64,000 nt of DNA from Acidimicrobiia bacterium (GCA_016871315.1 VFZE01000009.1:62001-126000), one strand, 5' to 3'. Shown: positions 33,323-44,527, counted from the stretch's first letter. Program-made: numbers and translations. Notes: a model not told the origin generated them from the sequence alone.

Positions 33323-35758
33323 ATGAAACGCGCAGCCTTGTTCCTGAGCCTTTGTTGCGGTTTGGCGCATGCCCAATTCAGCGGAGTAACGCGGGTCGGG
33401 CACGAGTTCCGGCAGGACGATCTGCCTGCGATTGCCGCCGCGCCGGACGGCTCGATCTGGGCGGCGTGGCTGAGCTTTGTGGGCGACCGGGACGATGTAG
33501 CCATCCGCCAATACAAGGATGGCAAGTGGGGCAGCCTGCAATGGGTTCCCAACACCAGCGGCGACAGCTGGCTGCCGCAGGTGGGTGTCGACTTGGGCAA
33601 TCGCGTCTGGGTGGTCTGGTCGCAGATGGCAGGCGGGAACTGGGACATCTATGCGCGCCGCTTCGATCCCGCAAAACAGGAATGGAGCGCGCTGGAGCGT
33701 CTGACCAGCGATCCGATGCCGGACATCAATCCGCGGCTGGCCAGTGACGGCAAGGGCCGCGTGGCGCTGGTCTGGCAGGGCTTCCGCGGGAAGAATTCGA
33801 ACATTTTTCTGAAATGGCTGGATGGAGAGCAGTGGTCGGCGGATATGCGGGTGACCAACCGGCCGGTCAACGATTGGGAGCCCGCGGTGGCGCTGGATGC
33901 GAGCGGTAACGCGTGGGTGGCGTACGACAGCTACAAGAACGGGAACTACGACGTGATGCTGTCGCGCGTGACGGCGGCGGGAGTTCCAGGCAGTGAAATG
34001 GCGGTAGCGGCGACGGCGCGCTTTGAAGCGCGTGCGACGGTGGCGGTAGACACGGCAAACCGCGTGTGGGTGGCCTGGGAGGCGGGCATGCCGAACTGGG
34101 GCAAGGATCAGGGCTACATCCTGCGCGACCGCCGGACCGGCGTTCCGCTGGGCGCGGCGCGCGAGCCGCGGATCAAGTGCTACGACAACGGCCAGTGGCG
34201 CGATCCTGCGGCGGCGCTGGCTACCGCATATCCGACCGGGAATAACACTTATCAACCGCACGTGTTCTCCGACGGGCAAGGGTCTGTGTTCGTGGCGGCC
34301 AAGACTCGGCTGGCGGGCCAGCAAGGTAATCGCGGCTGGTGGGAATACCGGCTGACGCGGCTGGAGGGCGGAGCGTGGATGAACTCGGCAACCGTCCCGC
34401 ATAGCATGGGGCGCTCGAGCACACGGATACAGGCCGCGCTGGGCTCAGACGGCGCGCTGTGGATGGCGTGGGACACCGACGGCAGGCGCGAGTCGTTCCT
34501 GCACCGGCCGATACAGCAGCAGGTGCATGCCGGCAAGCTAATGCCGCCGCGCGCGCCGGCGCCCGTGTGGGGTCAGGCGCCGGTGGAGAACCTCACCGTG
34601 GCGGCGGGGCATGCCGATGAGGCAGGCGACCTGAATCGTATCCGTTCCTACACGGCCACGGTGGGCGGCAAGAAGCTGAACATCGTGCGCGGTGATTTTC
34701 ACCGCCACACGGAGCTGAGCTGGGACGGCGGCGGCAGCAATGACGGGTCGCTGCAGGATTTCTACCGCTACATGATCGACGCCGGTTCGATGGACTTCGG
34801 CGCTTCCACCGATCACCAGGGCGGCGCTTGGCCCTATTGGTGGTGGTATACGCAGAAGATGACCGACATGTACCATGTGCCGGGCGCCTATGTGCCGATC
34901 TTCGGCTATGAGCGCAGCGCAGTGTTTCCCAATGGCCACCGCAACATGTTCTTCGCCAAGCGGTCGGAATCGCGCGTGACGCCGTTTCATCTGAAGGCCG
35001 GGGCGGCGCAGTTCGGGCTGGGGCAGAACGCGATGGGCGATGAGCCGGGCATCGGATCGGGCGAGCTGGTGGAGAACGACACGAAGCTGCTGTACGAAGA
35101 GATCCGGCGCCTGAACGGGATCGCGATCTCGCACACCTCCGGCACGCGAATGGGCACCGACTGGCGCGATAACGATCCGGAGCTGGAGCCGGTCGTCGAG
35201 ATATTTCAGGGCGCGCGCACCAGCTATGAGCAGCTCGGCTTTCCCTACGTGGTGGTGGAGGGCAAGGACGACGCGCACATGAAGCAGGCCGGGTATCAGC
35301 CGCAAGGGATGGTGAATCTCGCCTGGGCGAAGGGTTACAAGCTGGGGATCATCACCAGCTCCGACCACGGTTCGACGCACATTTCCTACGCGATGGTGTA
35401 CACGGACAACCCGACGCGGCAAGGAGTGCTCGACGGCATCCGCAAGCGCCACACATATGGGGCGACGGACAACATGATTCTCGACGTGCGCATGGGTCCG
35501 CACTTCATGGGCGATGAGTTCCCGCTGACCAAGGCGGCGCCGCTGAAGGTGAAGGCGCGGGGGACACGGGCGGTGGTGCGGGTGGATATCATAAAAGACA
35601 ACCAGGTGATCTATACGGCCGAGCCGAAGAAGCAGGATGTGGAGTTCGAGTATGTGGACAAGGGCGAGATCACCGGCCGGCATTTCTACTACGTGCGCCT
35701 GATGCAGGACGACGGAATGATCGCATGGTCGAGCCCGATGTTTATCAATTACAAATGA
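33323..35758 (+). CDS. Secreted DUF3604 (PHP-like) protein with N-terminal beta-propeller
   Basis: 811 residues. Signal peptide MKRAALFLSLCCGLAHAQ. The N-terminal ~400 residues are sialidase/BNR-like blades (IAAAPDGSIWAAWLSF, SDGKGRVALVWQGF, ALDASGNAWVAYDSYKNGNY). The C-terminal ~350 residues form a DUF3604-type PHP-like metal-dependent domain: GDFHRHTELS, GASTDHQG, and further conserved blocks ISHTSGTRMG and ITSSDHGSTHISYA. PHP-type His/Asp residues for metal ions are present. DUF3604 proteins are probable hydrolases of unknown substrate. The following Tat-exported isomerase-like gene starts 10 bp later, so the two form an operon. Confidence 0.8.
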   Translation: MKRAALFLSLCCGLAHAQFSGVTRVGHEFRQDDLPAIAAAPDGSIWAAWLSFVGDRDDVAIRQYKDGKWGSLQWVPNTSGDSWLPQVGVDLGNRVWVVWSQMAGGNWDIYARRFDPAKQEWSALERLTSDPMPDINPRLASDGKGRVALVWQGFRGKNSNIFLKWLDGEQWSADMRVTNRPVNDWEPAVALDASGNAWVAYDSYKNGNYDVMLSRVTAAGVPGSEMAVAATARFEARATVAVDTANRVWVAWEAGMPNWGKDQGYILRDRRTGVPLGAAREPRIKCYDNGQWRDPAAALATAYPTGNNTYQPHVFSDGQGSVFVAAKTRLAGQQGNRGWWEYRLTRLEGGAWMNSATVPHSMGRSSTRIQAALGSDGALWMAWDTDGRRESFLHRPIQQQVHAGKLMPPRAPAPVWGQAPVENLTVAAGHADEAGDLNRIRSYTATVGGKKLNIVRGDFHRHTELSWDGGGSNDGSLQDFYRYMIDAGSMDFGASTDHQGGAWPYWWWYTQKMTDMYHVPGAYVPIFGYERSAVFPNGHRNMFFAKRSESRVTPFHLKAGAAQFGLGQNAMGDEPGIGSGELVENDTKLLYEEIRRLNGIAISHTSGTRMGTDWRDNDPELEPVVEIFQGARTSYEQLGFPYVVVEGKDDAHMKQAGYQPQGMVNLAWAKGYKLGIITSSDHGSTHISYAMVYTDNPTRQGVLDGIRKRHTYGATDNMILDVRMGPHFMGDEFPLTKAAPLKVKARGTRAVVRVDIIKDNQVIYTAEPKKQDVEFEYVDKGEITGRHFYYVRLMQDDGMIAWSSPMFINYK

Positions 35759-35768
35759 GGAAATCCCC

Positions 35769-36569
35769 ATGACAACACGACGCACTTTTCTCGGAGCCGC
35801 CCTGGCGGCGGGAGCACTCGCGAAACCGGAAAACGGCCTCAAACTCGGCGTTGCTTCCTATTCGTTCCGCAAACTGACGCGGGCCCAAGCGATCGCGGCG
35901 ATGAAGGAGCTGAAGACTCCCTACATCAACATCAAGGAGTTCCACCTGCGCTACACCTCGACGCCGGAGGAGATCGCGGCCGGCCGCAAGGAGTTCCAGG
36001 GAGCGGGGCTGGAAGTGCTCGGCGGCGGCAACATCGATCTGAAGGGCGATGAGGCCACGCTGCGCAAAATGTTCGATTACGCCAAGGCGGCGGGCTTCCC
36101 GCTGATCGTGTGCGCGCCGGCGCGGGATAACGTGCACATTGTCGAGAAGCTGGTGAAGGAGTACAACATCAAGGCCGCGATTCACAATCACGGTCCGGAG
36201 GACAAGCAGTTCCCGTCGCCGCAAAGCGTGCTGGAGCTGGTGAAGAACATGGACCCGCGCGTGGGGTTGTGCATCGATATCGGGCATACAGCGCGGACCG
36301 GCGTGGATGTAGTGGAATCGATCCGGCTGGCCGGGCCGAGGCTTCTGGACCTGCATGTGAAGGATCTGAAGGACCTGATGGTGAAGGAGAGTCAGTGCGT
36401 CGTGGGCGAAGGCGCGATGCCGATCCAGGAGATTTTCGCGACGCTCAAGAAGATGAAGTTCACCGGCGGAGTGATGCTGGAGTACGAGATTGACGCCGAG
36501 AACCCTCTGCCGGGGATGCTGAAATCGTTCGCTAACATGCGGCGGGTGCTGTCGGAGCTGAAGAGCTGA
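35769..36569 (+). CDS. Tat-exported sugar phosphate isomerase/epimerase-like TIM-barrel protein
   Basis: 266 residues, ATG 35769 with GAGGAAA upstream. MTTRRTFLGAALAAGALAKP is a twin-arginine leader. The mature protein is a xylose-isomerase-like AP-endonuclease-2 type barrel: LKLGVASYSFRK, AAIHNHGPEDKQFP (metal His), GLCIDIGHTARTG (metal Asp/His) and MLEYEID at the end (metal Glu). The metal ligands of the family are all present. Periplasmic members occur widely in Acidobacteriota and Planctomycetota with unknown sugar substrates. Probably works with the upstream DUF3604 protein. Confidence 0.88.
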   Translation: MTTRRTFLGAALAAGALAKPENGLKLGVASYSFRKLTRAQAIAAMKELKTPYINIKEFHLRYTSTPEEIAAGRKEFQGAGLEVLGGGNIDLKGDEATLRKMFDYAKAAGFPLIVCAPARDNVHIVEKLVKEYNIKAAIHNHGPEDKQFPSPQSVLELVKNMDPRVGLCIDIGHTARTGVDVVESIRLAGPRLLDLHVKDLKDLMVKESQCVVGEGAMPIQEIFATLKKMKFTGGVMLEYEIDAENPLPGMLKSFANMRRVLSELKS

Positions 36570-36576
36570 TGTATGG

Positions 36577-36652
36577 CCGCAGATGAACGCAGATGAACGC
36601 AGATGAACGCAGATGCAGCCAAGGCTATTTTGCATCTGCGTTCATCGGCGGC
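36577..36652. repeat. CGCAGATGAA tandem repeat with inverted 3' arm
   Basis: Three tandem CGCAGATGAA units (36579-36608) and a fourth partial unit ending AGATGCA are followed, after ~13 nt, by the inverted arm TGCATCTGCGTTCATCGGCG (36631-36650). The unit can fold into a hairpin of ~13 perfect pairs. From memory, CGCAGATGAACGCAGAT-type repeats recur in intergenic DNA of many environmental bacteria. It lies between the isomerase gene and the decayed methyltransferase. Confidence 0.7.
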
Positions 36653-36659
36653 TAATTGA

Positions 36660-37064
36660 ATGGAAAGCCGCTACAACGCTGGAGCCTACGAAACGCTGGC
36701 CGGGGTTGAGGATCGGCATTTCTGGTTCCGGCGGCGTGCTGATGGTCACAGTGCCTGCGCACGCCAGCCTTTGGAGCTATTTCGACGAGTTCTCAGGACA
36801 CTTCCGGCGGTACGCGCCGGACGAGTTGCGTGGGAAGATCGAGCGAACGGGCTTCAAAATCGAATATCAATCCTAGTATATGGCGTCGCTACTGCCGGTA
36901 ATGTGGCTGGGCCGGCGGCTGATGGCGAACAAGCCGGCCGATTTGAAAGTGGTCCCGGTGCTGAACGAAGTGATGGGGCTGCTGTTGGCGCTTGAAGCCC
37001 GCTGGGCGGGCCAGGGAAGAAGGCTGCCCTTCGGGACTTCGCTGATCGCGGTGGCGCGGCGGGA

Positions 37065-37068
<4 letters not shown>
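36660..37068 (+). pseudogene. Decayed class I SAM methyltransferase
   Basis: Three fragments of one methyltransferase remain. Frame 1 from ATG 36660 reads MESRYNAGAYETLAGVEDRHFWFR, the family N-terminus. At about 36730 the homology jumps, with a frame change, to the C-terminal part (GVLMVTVPAHASLWSYFDEF, SGHFRRYAPDELRGKIERTG). An in-frame TAG (36874-36876) then interrupts it before YMASLLPVMWLGRR and the end at 37068. The SAM-binding core, normally ~90 residues, is deleted. Intact relatives often serve sugar or lipid pathways. The end overlaps pnp by 4 bp on the other strand. Dead by deletion plus nonsense codon. Confidence 0.8.
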
Positions 37069-39173
<2,105 letters not shown>

Positions 39174-39309
39174 TGAAATGCTCTCCTTAATCGTGACCGA
39201 TCAAGGGAGACTGGAGTGTTGTGTGGAATGGGATCAGTAGACCGGAAAACACCGGCATAGATCTGTTCAGAATGGGCACGGTGGGGGCAGCGAACAACTC
39301 GCCAAGCGC

Positions 39310-39579
39310 TTAGCGCCTCAGGCCAAGCCTATCGATGAGGGACTTGTACCGTTCCGGGCTGGTGCGCTTCAGGTAGTTCAACAAACGCCGGCGTCGCGCG
39401 ACCATCAGCAGCAGTCCGCGCCGGGAGTGATGATCCTTCTTGTGCGCCTTGAAGTGATCGGTCAACTGCTGGATGCGGTGGCTCAGTAGCGCTACCTGCA
39501 CCTCCGGGGAACCGGAATCACTCTTGTGCGTACGGTAGTCGGAAACTACCTGCTTTTTTACCTCTGCCGCCAGTGCCAT
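39310..39579 (-). CDS. rpsO: 30S ribosomal protein S15
   Basis: 89 residues from ATG 39579, exactly the S15 length; the frame is open 26 codons upstream. Family motifs: [19 protein letters not shown] (18-36), [19 protein letters not shown] (38-56), and [20 protein letters not shown]. It binds 16S rRNA helices 20-22 and helps form the central domain. It precedes pnp, the usual order. A promoter-like pair lies at 39634-39661. Confidence 0.98.
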   Translation of the reverse strand: MALAAEVKKQVVSDYRTHKSDSGSPEVQVALLSHRIQQLTDHFKAHKKDHHSRRGLLLMVARRRRLLNYLKRTSPERYKSLIDRLGLRR

Positions 39580-39633
39580 TCCTTGCTTACGAACTCCTTG
39601 TCTTCCTTTAATCTCAATTGATGTGTCCCTAAC

Positions 39634-39661
39634 AGGATAGCATAGAACCTTGCCCAAACAA
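39634..39661 (-). promoter_or_regulatory. Putative rpsO-pnp promoter
   Basis: Minus-strand TTGTTT (39656-39661), 16-bp spacer, TATCCT (39634-39639). It gives a leader of about 50 nt before rpsO ATG 39579 and lies just after the terminator of the upstream PEP-CTERM gene. Confidence 0.4.
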
Positions 39662-39682
39662 GGCGGGGATTCCGTGACCTCG

Positions 39683-39720
39683 AAATAAAAAAGAAAAGAG
39701 CGCGGGGGGGGCCGCGCTCT
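39683..39720 (-). terminator. Rho-independent terminator of the PEP-CTERM gene
   Basis: On the minus strand a perfect 9-bp stem AGAGCGCGG/CCGCGCTCT with a C6 loop is followed by TTTTCTTTTTTATTT. It starts 25 nt after the PEP-CTERM stop and isolates that gene from rpsO-pnp. Confidence 0.9.
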
Positions 39721-39744
39721 AGTGGAAAGCGACTTGGTTAGGTG

Positions 39745-40398
39745 TTAGATTATGCGGCGGCGGCGAAGCACGCCGACGAAGGCCAGAGCGGAACCGATCA
39801 ACACGTAGGTGCTCGGTTCGGGAATGTGTTCAAACGTCAGGTTGTCCAGGACAAAGCCGTCGCGGCCCACGTCCACGACTTCAATTCGTCCGATGGGAGA
39901 TCCTGAGAAACCATTGAACGTCGCCGCTTGCGCCGCACCAGTGGAAATCACCGTGGTGCCGAGGAGGCCGTTGGCCGTGTTATACCACCTAAACGTGTAG
40001 TTCCCTTCGGTGTCGGACATGAAGAAGCTCAAAGCGCTGGCAATCGTTCCGATGACCGGACCCCCGGCGGTGTTCCGGAACCAGATATTCAAGCTAATTG
40101 GAGTAGTGCCAAGCGCTTGACAAGCGGCCATTGAGGGTGTCGCATTGGCACCGCAACTGGTGAAGGCCAGGGACCTTCCCATAGGAGCGTTTTCGAAGAT
40201 GGAAACCGTCGTAAAGGGGTTGCTGCCGGAATCGGTTATCTCGAATTCCACGCCGGGAAGGGTCACGGCATTCAGCGCAGCGGTGGAAGTGATCCCGACC
40301 GCAAAGGAATTAAAGTTTAATGTCGTTGGCGTTCCCCAAGACATTGACGCTGTCAACGCCACCAGGAACGCAAGTTTCAGAAGATTCTTTGTTGTCAC
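39745..40398 (-). CDS. PEP-CTERM sorting-domain secreted protein
   Basis: 217 residues from GTG 40398, with GGAGGAG upstream. Signal peptide MTTKNLLKLAFLVALTASMS ends ~22. A beta-rich mature part follows (TTLNFNSFAVGITS...). The C-terminus has PEPSTYVLIGSALAFVGVLR plus an RRRR cluster, the complete exosortase sorting signal (PEP motif, hydrophobic helix, basic end). Family knowledge: cleaved and anchored by an EpsH/exosortase, usually linked to exopolysaccharide. No exosortase is in the window. Terminated by a strong hairpin. Confidence 0.92.
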   Translation of the reverse strand: MTTKNLLKLAFLVALTASMSWGTPTTLNFNSFAVGITSTAALNAVTLPGVEFEITDSGSNPFTTVSIFENAPMGRSLAFTSCGANATPSMAACQALGTTPISLNIWFRNTAGGPVIGTIASALSFFMSDTEGNYTFRWYNTANGLLGTTVISTGAAQAATFNGFSGSPIGRIEVVDVGRDGFVLDNLTFEHIPEPSTYVLIGSALAFVGVLRRRRII

Positions 40399-40639
40399 TA
40401 TCTCCTCCTACCAAATCAGCTTTCCAAACCAGAAGTTTGTATCGTTTTGCAATGAACTGCTTTCAGCATTATAGGCCAGCCCGCAAGATGAAAGCAATAG
40501 GTTTGTGAACGGTTTGGCAAAGATTCTTGAAGTCCTGGTGTGTCCAGTACGTTGGAAACGCGGGCGCTCGATCGCCTTCCAAGCAAAAGAAAATAAGGAA
40601 GATATCTGCCGAGTAAGGGCTTCTGGAAGGATTGGTCAC

Positions 40640-42373
40640 CTATTCCTGGGGCAACTCCAGTATTCGGTACGCAATACGGCAGGCCTGTCCTGTGTATACC
40701 TCCTCGTCTCGCACAAGAACTCTAATCCCTGCCTTTTCAATGGCTTCCATCCCGGCATCGAGTTCCAAAGGATCTTCCGCCAGCAGGAACAAGATGCGGA
40801 TCCGCTGCAACTGTTGTTGGAGAGCTGGTGTGAGGTTCGGCATCTCCTCGCTGCTCTCCCGATGAAGCCGACTGTAGAGAAAGAGACCAACCGACTGAAC
40901 CGAATTCAGATAGGAACCTCGGTCGCCGGAGTACCAGAAGCCGATCCGCCCACTGCCCGGTGAAAACCGGTCCATGCGGCTCCGTAACCAGATAGCGGCG
41001 CGGTACAGATCCCATTCCAAGGCCGGATTAGCTTGGTAGATGGCTCCGTATCCAAAACTGTCCCAATCGACAGTGCGGTTTTTTTCCAGGATGGGAATTC
41101 GGTTGTAGACTGGCTTGCACAGCGCCAAAGGTGAAGCCGCCATAAGCAGACTGACAACGGCTAAGCCGAGCATCGGAAACCACCTTGAAGCGGCGACGCA
41201 CAACAGCGCCAGTCCTGCCGCCAGCACGAAGCCCCATGCCGGAAGCCTGGCGTCCAGTGGGTGCACAACCGGATACAGGAAATGCCAGACCGGGCTCAGC
41301 AGCGCGATTCCAATCAGAATCGGCGCTACGCGGCGCTGCGGGTGCTTCGCCGCCAGGCTGCCTACCACTACACCCCAGCAAAGCAAACTCGCTGGAAGCA
41401 AGAATACGAAGTAGTAGGGTAACCCGATTACGGAAAGGTGGAATCCGAAGCTGCTGATCAGATATAGCCCCATCACGAAGCCGAGATGCAGCAGGGAAAA
41501 GCGCAGAACCGGCGTTCTCATCCCAGGCCATGAGAACCAGACGAACAAGGCGGTCAGCCACACAGCCGGTGGAATCAGGATATGCACCCATCCGTTCCAA
41601 ATCAGCCATGACGGGTCTATGAACCACTCTTCCGCACCGCCTTCCATCAGATTGGCGGCGACTTTGAACGGGATGGCGTCCAGGAGAAAACCGTGTTGCG
41701 GGAATTGCACGTACCGGACTACACACAAGCTCAGATAGCAAGCGGCGAAACCGGAAACGTATGCCGCCACGCTCTTTGCCCGTGAATGGAATGAAGCTGG
41801 GCGGCTCAATAACCAGGCTGGCAGCAGCAGGCCCGAGACGCCGAGCAAGTAGAGGTTGGTATTGGCTGCCAGTGCCGAGAATGCTCCCGCCAACAGCAGC
41901 CTTCCTTTGGCTACTCCGGACGCCGTCGCGAACAATGCTGTGCAAACCAGCAGGTAAACGACGCCGGAGGAGTCCGTATAGTCCCAAAACAGTGAGCGCA
42001 ACAGCCACGGGGAAAAGGCCGCGCCCACTACCAGCAAGATGCCCACGGCAACCGGATAATAGGAGCGGATCATTGCCCAAACCGAGATCAGCGCCGCTGA
42101 CAACAGCATAAACCGGTACGCGACGTACCCTTTCTCCGGACCCAGCGCCGAGGCCAGAATCGAGGCCGGGTAGATATGGGCGATCCTCGTGGAATAGTAG
42201 GTGTTGCCGAACCGCTCCACCAGATCGGCATAGTTGTGGATGAACGATGTGTAGAAGTATGCGTCAATAGTTCCCGCCTGGATCAGGATACCCCGTGATC
42301 CGGCCAGAATCAGACCCGTCAGGAGCAGGATCGCAATCAGTTCGATTTTGACTTGTCTGGGTAGCGGCTGCAC
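40640..42373 (-). CDS. Polytopic membrane protein, GT-C glycosyltransferase-like
   Basis: 577 residues with about 11-12 hydrophobic helices (e.g. VKIELIAILLLTGLILAGS at 8-26, then a run to ~420). A soluble C-terminal domain (~430-577) follows. The first periplasmic loop has AGTIDAYFYTSFIHNYADL, where GT-C enzymes carry their acidic metal site. The topology and size fit the GT-C class, which uses polyprenyl-phosphate sugars, but I cannot name a family. The C-terminal sequence QRIRILFLLAEDPLELDAGM is echoed in a decayed fragment just upstream (42437-42736). Confidence 0.6.
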   Translation of the reverse strand: MQPLPRQVKIELIAILLLTGLILAGSRGILIQAGTIDAYFYTSFIHNYADLVERFGNTYYSTRIAHIYPASILASALGPEKGYVAYRFMLLSAALISVWAMIRSYYPVAVGILLVVGAAFSPWLLRSLFWDYTDSSGVVYLLVCTALFATASGVAKGRLLLAGAFSALAANTNLYLLGVSGLLLPAWLLSRPASFHSRAKSVAAYVSGFAACYLSLCVVRYVQFPQHGFLLDAIPFKVAANLMEGGAEEWFIDPSWLIWNGWVHILIPPAVWLTALFVWFSWPGMRTPVLRFSLLHLGFVMGLYLISSFGFHLSVIGLPYYFVFLLPASLLCWGVVVGSLAAKHPQRRVAPILIGIALLSPVWHFLYPVVHPLDARLPAWGFVLAAGLALLCVAASRWFPMLGLAVVSLLMAASPLALCKPVYNRIPILEKNRTVDWDSFGYGAIYQANPALEWDLYRAAIWLRSRMDRFSPGSGRIGFWYSGDRGSYLNSVQSVGLFLYSRLHRESSEEMPNLTPALQQQLQRIRILFLLAEDPLELDAGMEAIEKAGIRVLVRDEEVYTGQACRIAYRILELPQE

Positions 42374-42436
42374 TTTTTCCTGCCGTTAAAGGCTCAGGAA
42401 TCCAAATATAGCCGATACGGCCCGAACACGGGCTCG

Positions 42437-42736
42437 TCACTGCAGGCCAAGGCCATAGTCACCCCGGCCTGGTTGCTCAACATCGAGGATGGAAACATGC
42501 AAGCGAAATGCCTTCCCCAGATAAGCCGATCCGGCTTTCCACCGAGCCGGCAAGCCTGCCGCGTGGAGTACGCCGTAGGCCTGCTCCAGCTGGGTTTGAT
42601 CGTCGGCCAGCAACACAAGATAGCGGCACTGCAGCATCCGGCTCAGCAGCGCCGGCCCTGGGGGATTGGGGAGGCATTCTTGTCGAACTACTGTGCCAAA
42701 AGGGTGCACAACGGCCACGACTGTGGGTGGCTGATC
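42437..42736 (-). pseudogene. C-terminal remnant of a paralogue of the 40640-42373 membrane protein
   Basis: The translated end, LQCRYLVLLADDQTQLEQAY and FRLHVSILDVEQPG, aligns with the intact neighbour's LQRIRILFLLAEDPLELDAG and CRIAYRILELPQE at the same relative positions. Preceding residues (VVAVVHPFGTVVRQE) match VQSVGLFLYSRLHRE. Only about 95 codons remain, with no start and no membrane part, and the stop lies 63 bp upstream of the intact copy in tandem. It is read as an old tandem duplicate mostly deleted. A short real gene is the less likely alternative. Confidence 0.55.
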
Positions 42737-42737
42737 G

Positions 42738-43193
42738 CTACATCCCCGGCCGGATGCGCGCCAGGGCGGCGTCGGCGGCGCGGGCGATGCCGGCGTCGGC
42801 ATCGTGACGCAGTCTTGCCAGGGCATCGACGGATTTGGCGTCCTTGCGCTGGGCGATGGAGTTGATCACGCCGATGAGGAGGTTGCCTTTCAGATTCGCG
42901 AGCGCGGCACGAAGAGCATCCCCGGCGGATGGGTCGGAAATGGGCTCCAGCCCAAAGCGTGCATAGTGGGAAAGCTGCGTGTCGGCAAGCAGGGCGGCGA
43001 GGGCTGGGACGGCGCTTTTGTCGCCGACGACGGCGAGGCGCTGGCAGGCCTTGGCCCTGGCATAAACGGATGCGGACTTGTCCTGGAGAATCGCGATGAG
43101 GCGGGGCTGGGATAGCGCCATGATCTCGCCGGCTGCGCCGTACTTGTTGTCCACCATCGGCTGGGGCGGGGCTGGCTGTTGTGTTTGCGGCAT
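42738..43193 (-). CDS. HEAT-repeat protein
   Basis: 151 residues from ATG 43193, with a very strong AAGGAGGAG Shine-Dalgarno; the open frame upstream is antisense noise. After a Pro/Gln-rich start (MPQTQQPAPPQPMVDNKYGA) come about three to four HEAT-type helix pairs: ASVYARAKACQRLAVVGDKS, AVPALAALLADTQLSHYARF and DAKSVDALARLRHDADAGIA. Helical-repeat scaffolds of this kind bind partner proteins; which partner is unknown. It starts 20 bp downstream of the Gfo/Idh/MocA stop on the same strand and is probably co-transcribed with it. Confidence 0.8.
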   Translation of the reverse strand: MPQTQQPAPPQPMVDNKYGAAGEIMALSQPRLIAILQDKSASVYARAKACQRLAVVGDKSAVPALAALLADTQLSHYARFGLEPISDPSAGDALRAALANLKGNLLIGVINSIAQRKDAKSVDALARLRHDADAGIARAADAALARIRPGM

Positions 43194-43213
43194 GTTGATA
43201 CTCCTCCTTCTCT

Positions 43214-44527
43214 CTACAGGCGCCACGGTTCGCGCATAGCGCGGGAGCGCATGCGATTGGCTTCGGCGTCGCCAACGAACGTATCGGTGGCGGGATCGAA
43301 CGCGAGTTTGCGGCCCAACTGAAACGCGATGTAGGCGGCGTGGCAGAGGATATGCGTCTGTCCGGCGGCCAGGGCGTTGGAGCGCGGCTGGCGGCGGTTC
43401 TTCACGCAAGCGACAAAATCGCGCACGTGGTTGGTGGTGGCTTCGCGGGCGTCTTCCGGTGTCACCAGCAGGTTCTCGTTCCGGAGATTCTCGGAGACTT
43501 CGATCTTGCCGCCGTCGGCGGTCTCCACCCAGCCGTTGTCGCCTTCGTAGCGGATGTGACAGCTGCCGAGGCCGAGGAAGCCTTTGTCGCGCAGGACCAG
43601 CCGCAACCCGTTCGCGTAGCGGCAGTGAATCGAATAAGGCGAATCGGCGCCCATGCCGCGTGGCTCATATTCCACGGGCGCGGTCTCATCCATGCCGGCC
43701 ACCCACTGGCACAGATCCGCGGTATGGGAACCCCATTCCAGGATGCCGCCGCCGTGAAAGTCGAAGTAGCCGCGCCAGCGGCCCTGGATGTAGTTCGAGT
43801 TGTACGGACGCCAGGGCGCGGGCCCGAGCCAGCGGTCCCAGTCGGTGACTTGTTTGGGCGGTTCCGGTTCGGCCGGCAGCCAGGCGTGTGAGGTGAGCGG
43901 GGCCCAGCGTTCGCCGGGGCCGGCCTCGGCGTGCAGCGTCTGCAGCTTGCCGAGTTTGCCCGAGCGCGCCAGCTCATACGCGCGGACAAAGTTGGTGCCA
44001 TTGCGGCGCTGCGTGCCCGCCTGATAGACGCGGCCAAGTTGGTGGAAGGTGGCGGCCAAGGCGCGGCTTTCGGCAACGGTCATCGAGCAAGGCTTTTCGC
44101 AGTAGACATCCTTGCCCGCGCGAGCCGACAGGATGGAGAGCAGAGCGTGCCAGCGGTCTCCGGTGGCGATGAGCAGCGCGTCGATATCCTTGCGCGCCCA
44201 CAGCTCTTCCTGCTCACTGTACATTGTGCAGTCGCGGTTGCCGTATTTCTGGTCAGCCATGCTCTTGATGGTTTCGCGGCGGTCGTTACGAACGTCGCAG
44301 ATGGCAAGGAACTGCACGTCGGACTGGGCCAGGAATGACTGCAGCACGCGAGTGCCGCGGCTGCCAATGCCGAGGCCGCCGAGGGTAACACGGTCAGAGG
44401 GCGGAGTTGCGCCGGCCAGGCCGAGGGCGGAAGCCGGCACAAAATGCGGAGCGGTGATAAGGGCGGAAGCGGTTGCGGTTTTCTTCAGCAGAGAACGGCG
44501 GGTAACAGATTCTGATTTGAAAGCCAT
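43214..44527 (-). CDS. Tat-exported Gfo/Idh/MocA-family oxidoreductase
   Basis: 437 residues from ATG 44527 (GGAGGAC upstream). Leader MAFKSESVTRRSLLKKTATA with a twin-arginine motif. The Rossmann domain begins VTLGGLGIGSRGTRVLQSFL (~48-67), continues with DIDALLIATGDRWHA, and CEKPCSMTVAE contains the EKP motif with the NAD-binding catalytic Lys. The C-terminal domain follows from ~190. Family members act on sugars and related alcohols; Acidobacterial and Planctomycetal copies are often exported through Tat. Operon with the HEAT-repeat gene. Substrate unknown. Confidence 0.9.
   Translation of the reverse strand: MAFKSESVTRRSLLKKTATASALITAPHFVPASALGLAGATPPSDRVTLGGLGIGSRGTRVLQSFLAQSDVQFLAICDVRNDRRETIKSMADQKYGNRDCTMYSEQEELWARKDIDALLIATGDRWHALLSILSARAGKDVYCEKPCSMTVAESRALAATFHQLGRVYQAGTQRRNGTNFVRAYELARSGKLGKLQTLHAEAGPGERWAPLTSHAWLPAEPEPPKQVTDWDRWLGPAPWRPYNSNYIQGRWRGYFDFHGGGILEWGSHTADLCQWVAGMDETAPVEYEPRGMGADSPYSIHCRYANGLRLVLRDKGFLGLGSCHIRYEGDNGWVETADGGKIEVSENLRNENLLVTPEDAREATTNHVRDFVACVKNRRQPRSNALAAGQTHILCHAAYIAFQLGRKLAFDPATDTFVGDAEANRMRSRAMREPWRL

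Noticed and set aside
32146-33648. 500-codon minus-strand ORF opposite the FkbM gene
   Set aside because: The plus strand has a full FkbM domain; the minus translation is compositionally biased.
36577-36652. CRISPR array
   Set aside because: Units are contiguous 10-bp tandem copies without spacers, and no cas genes are present.
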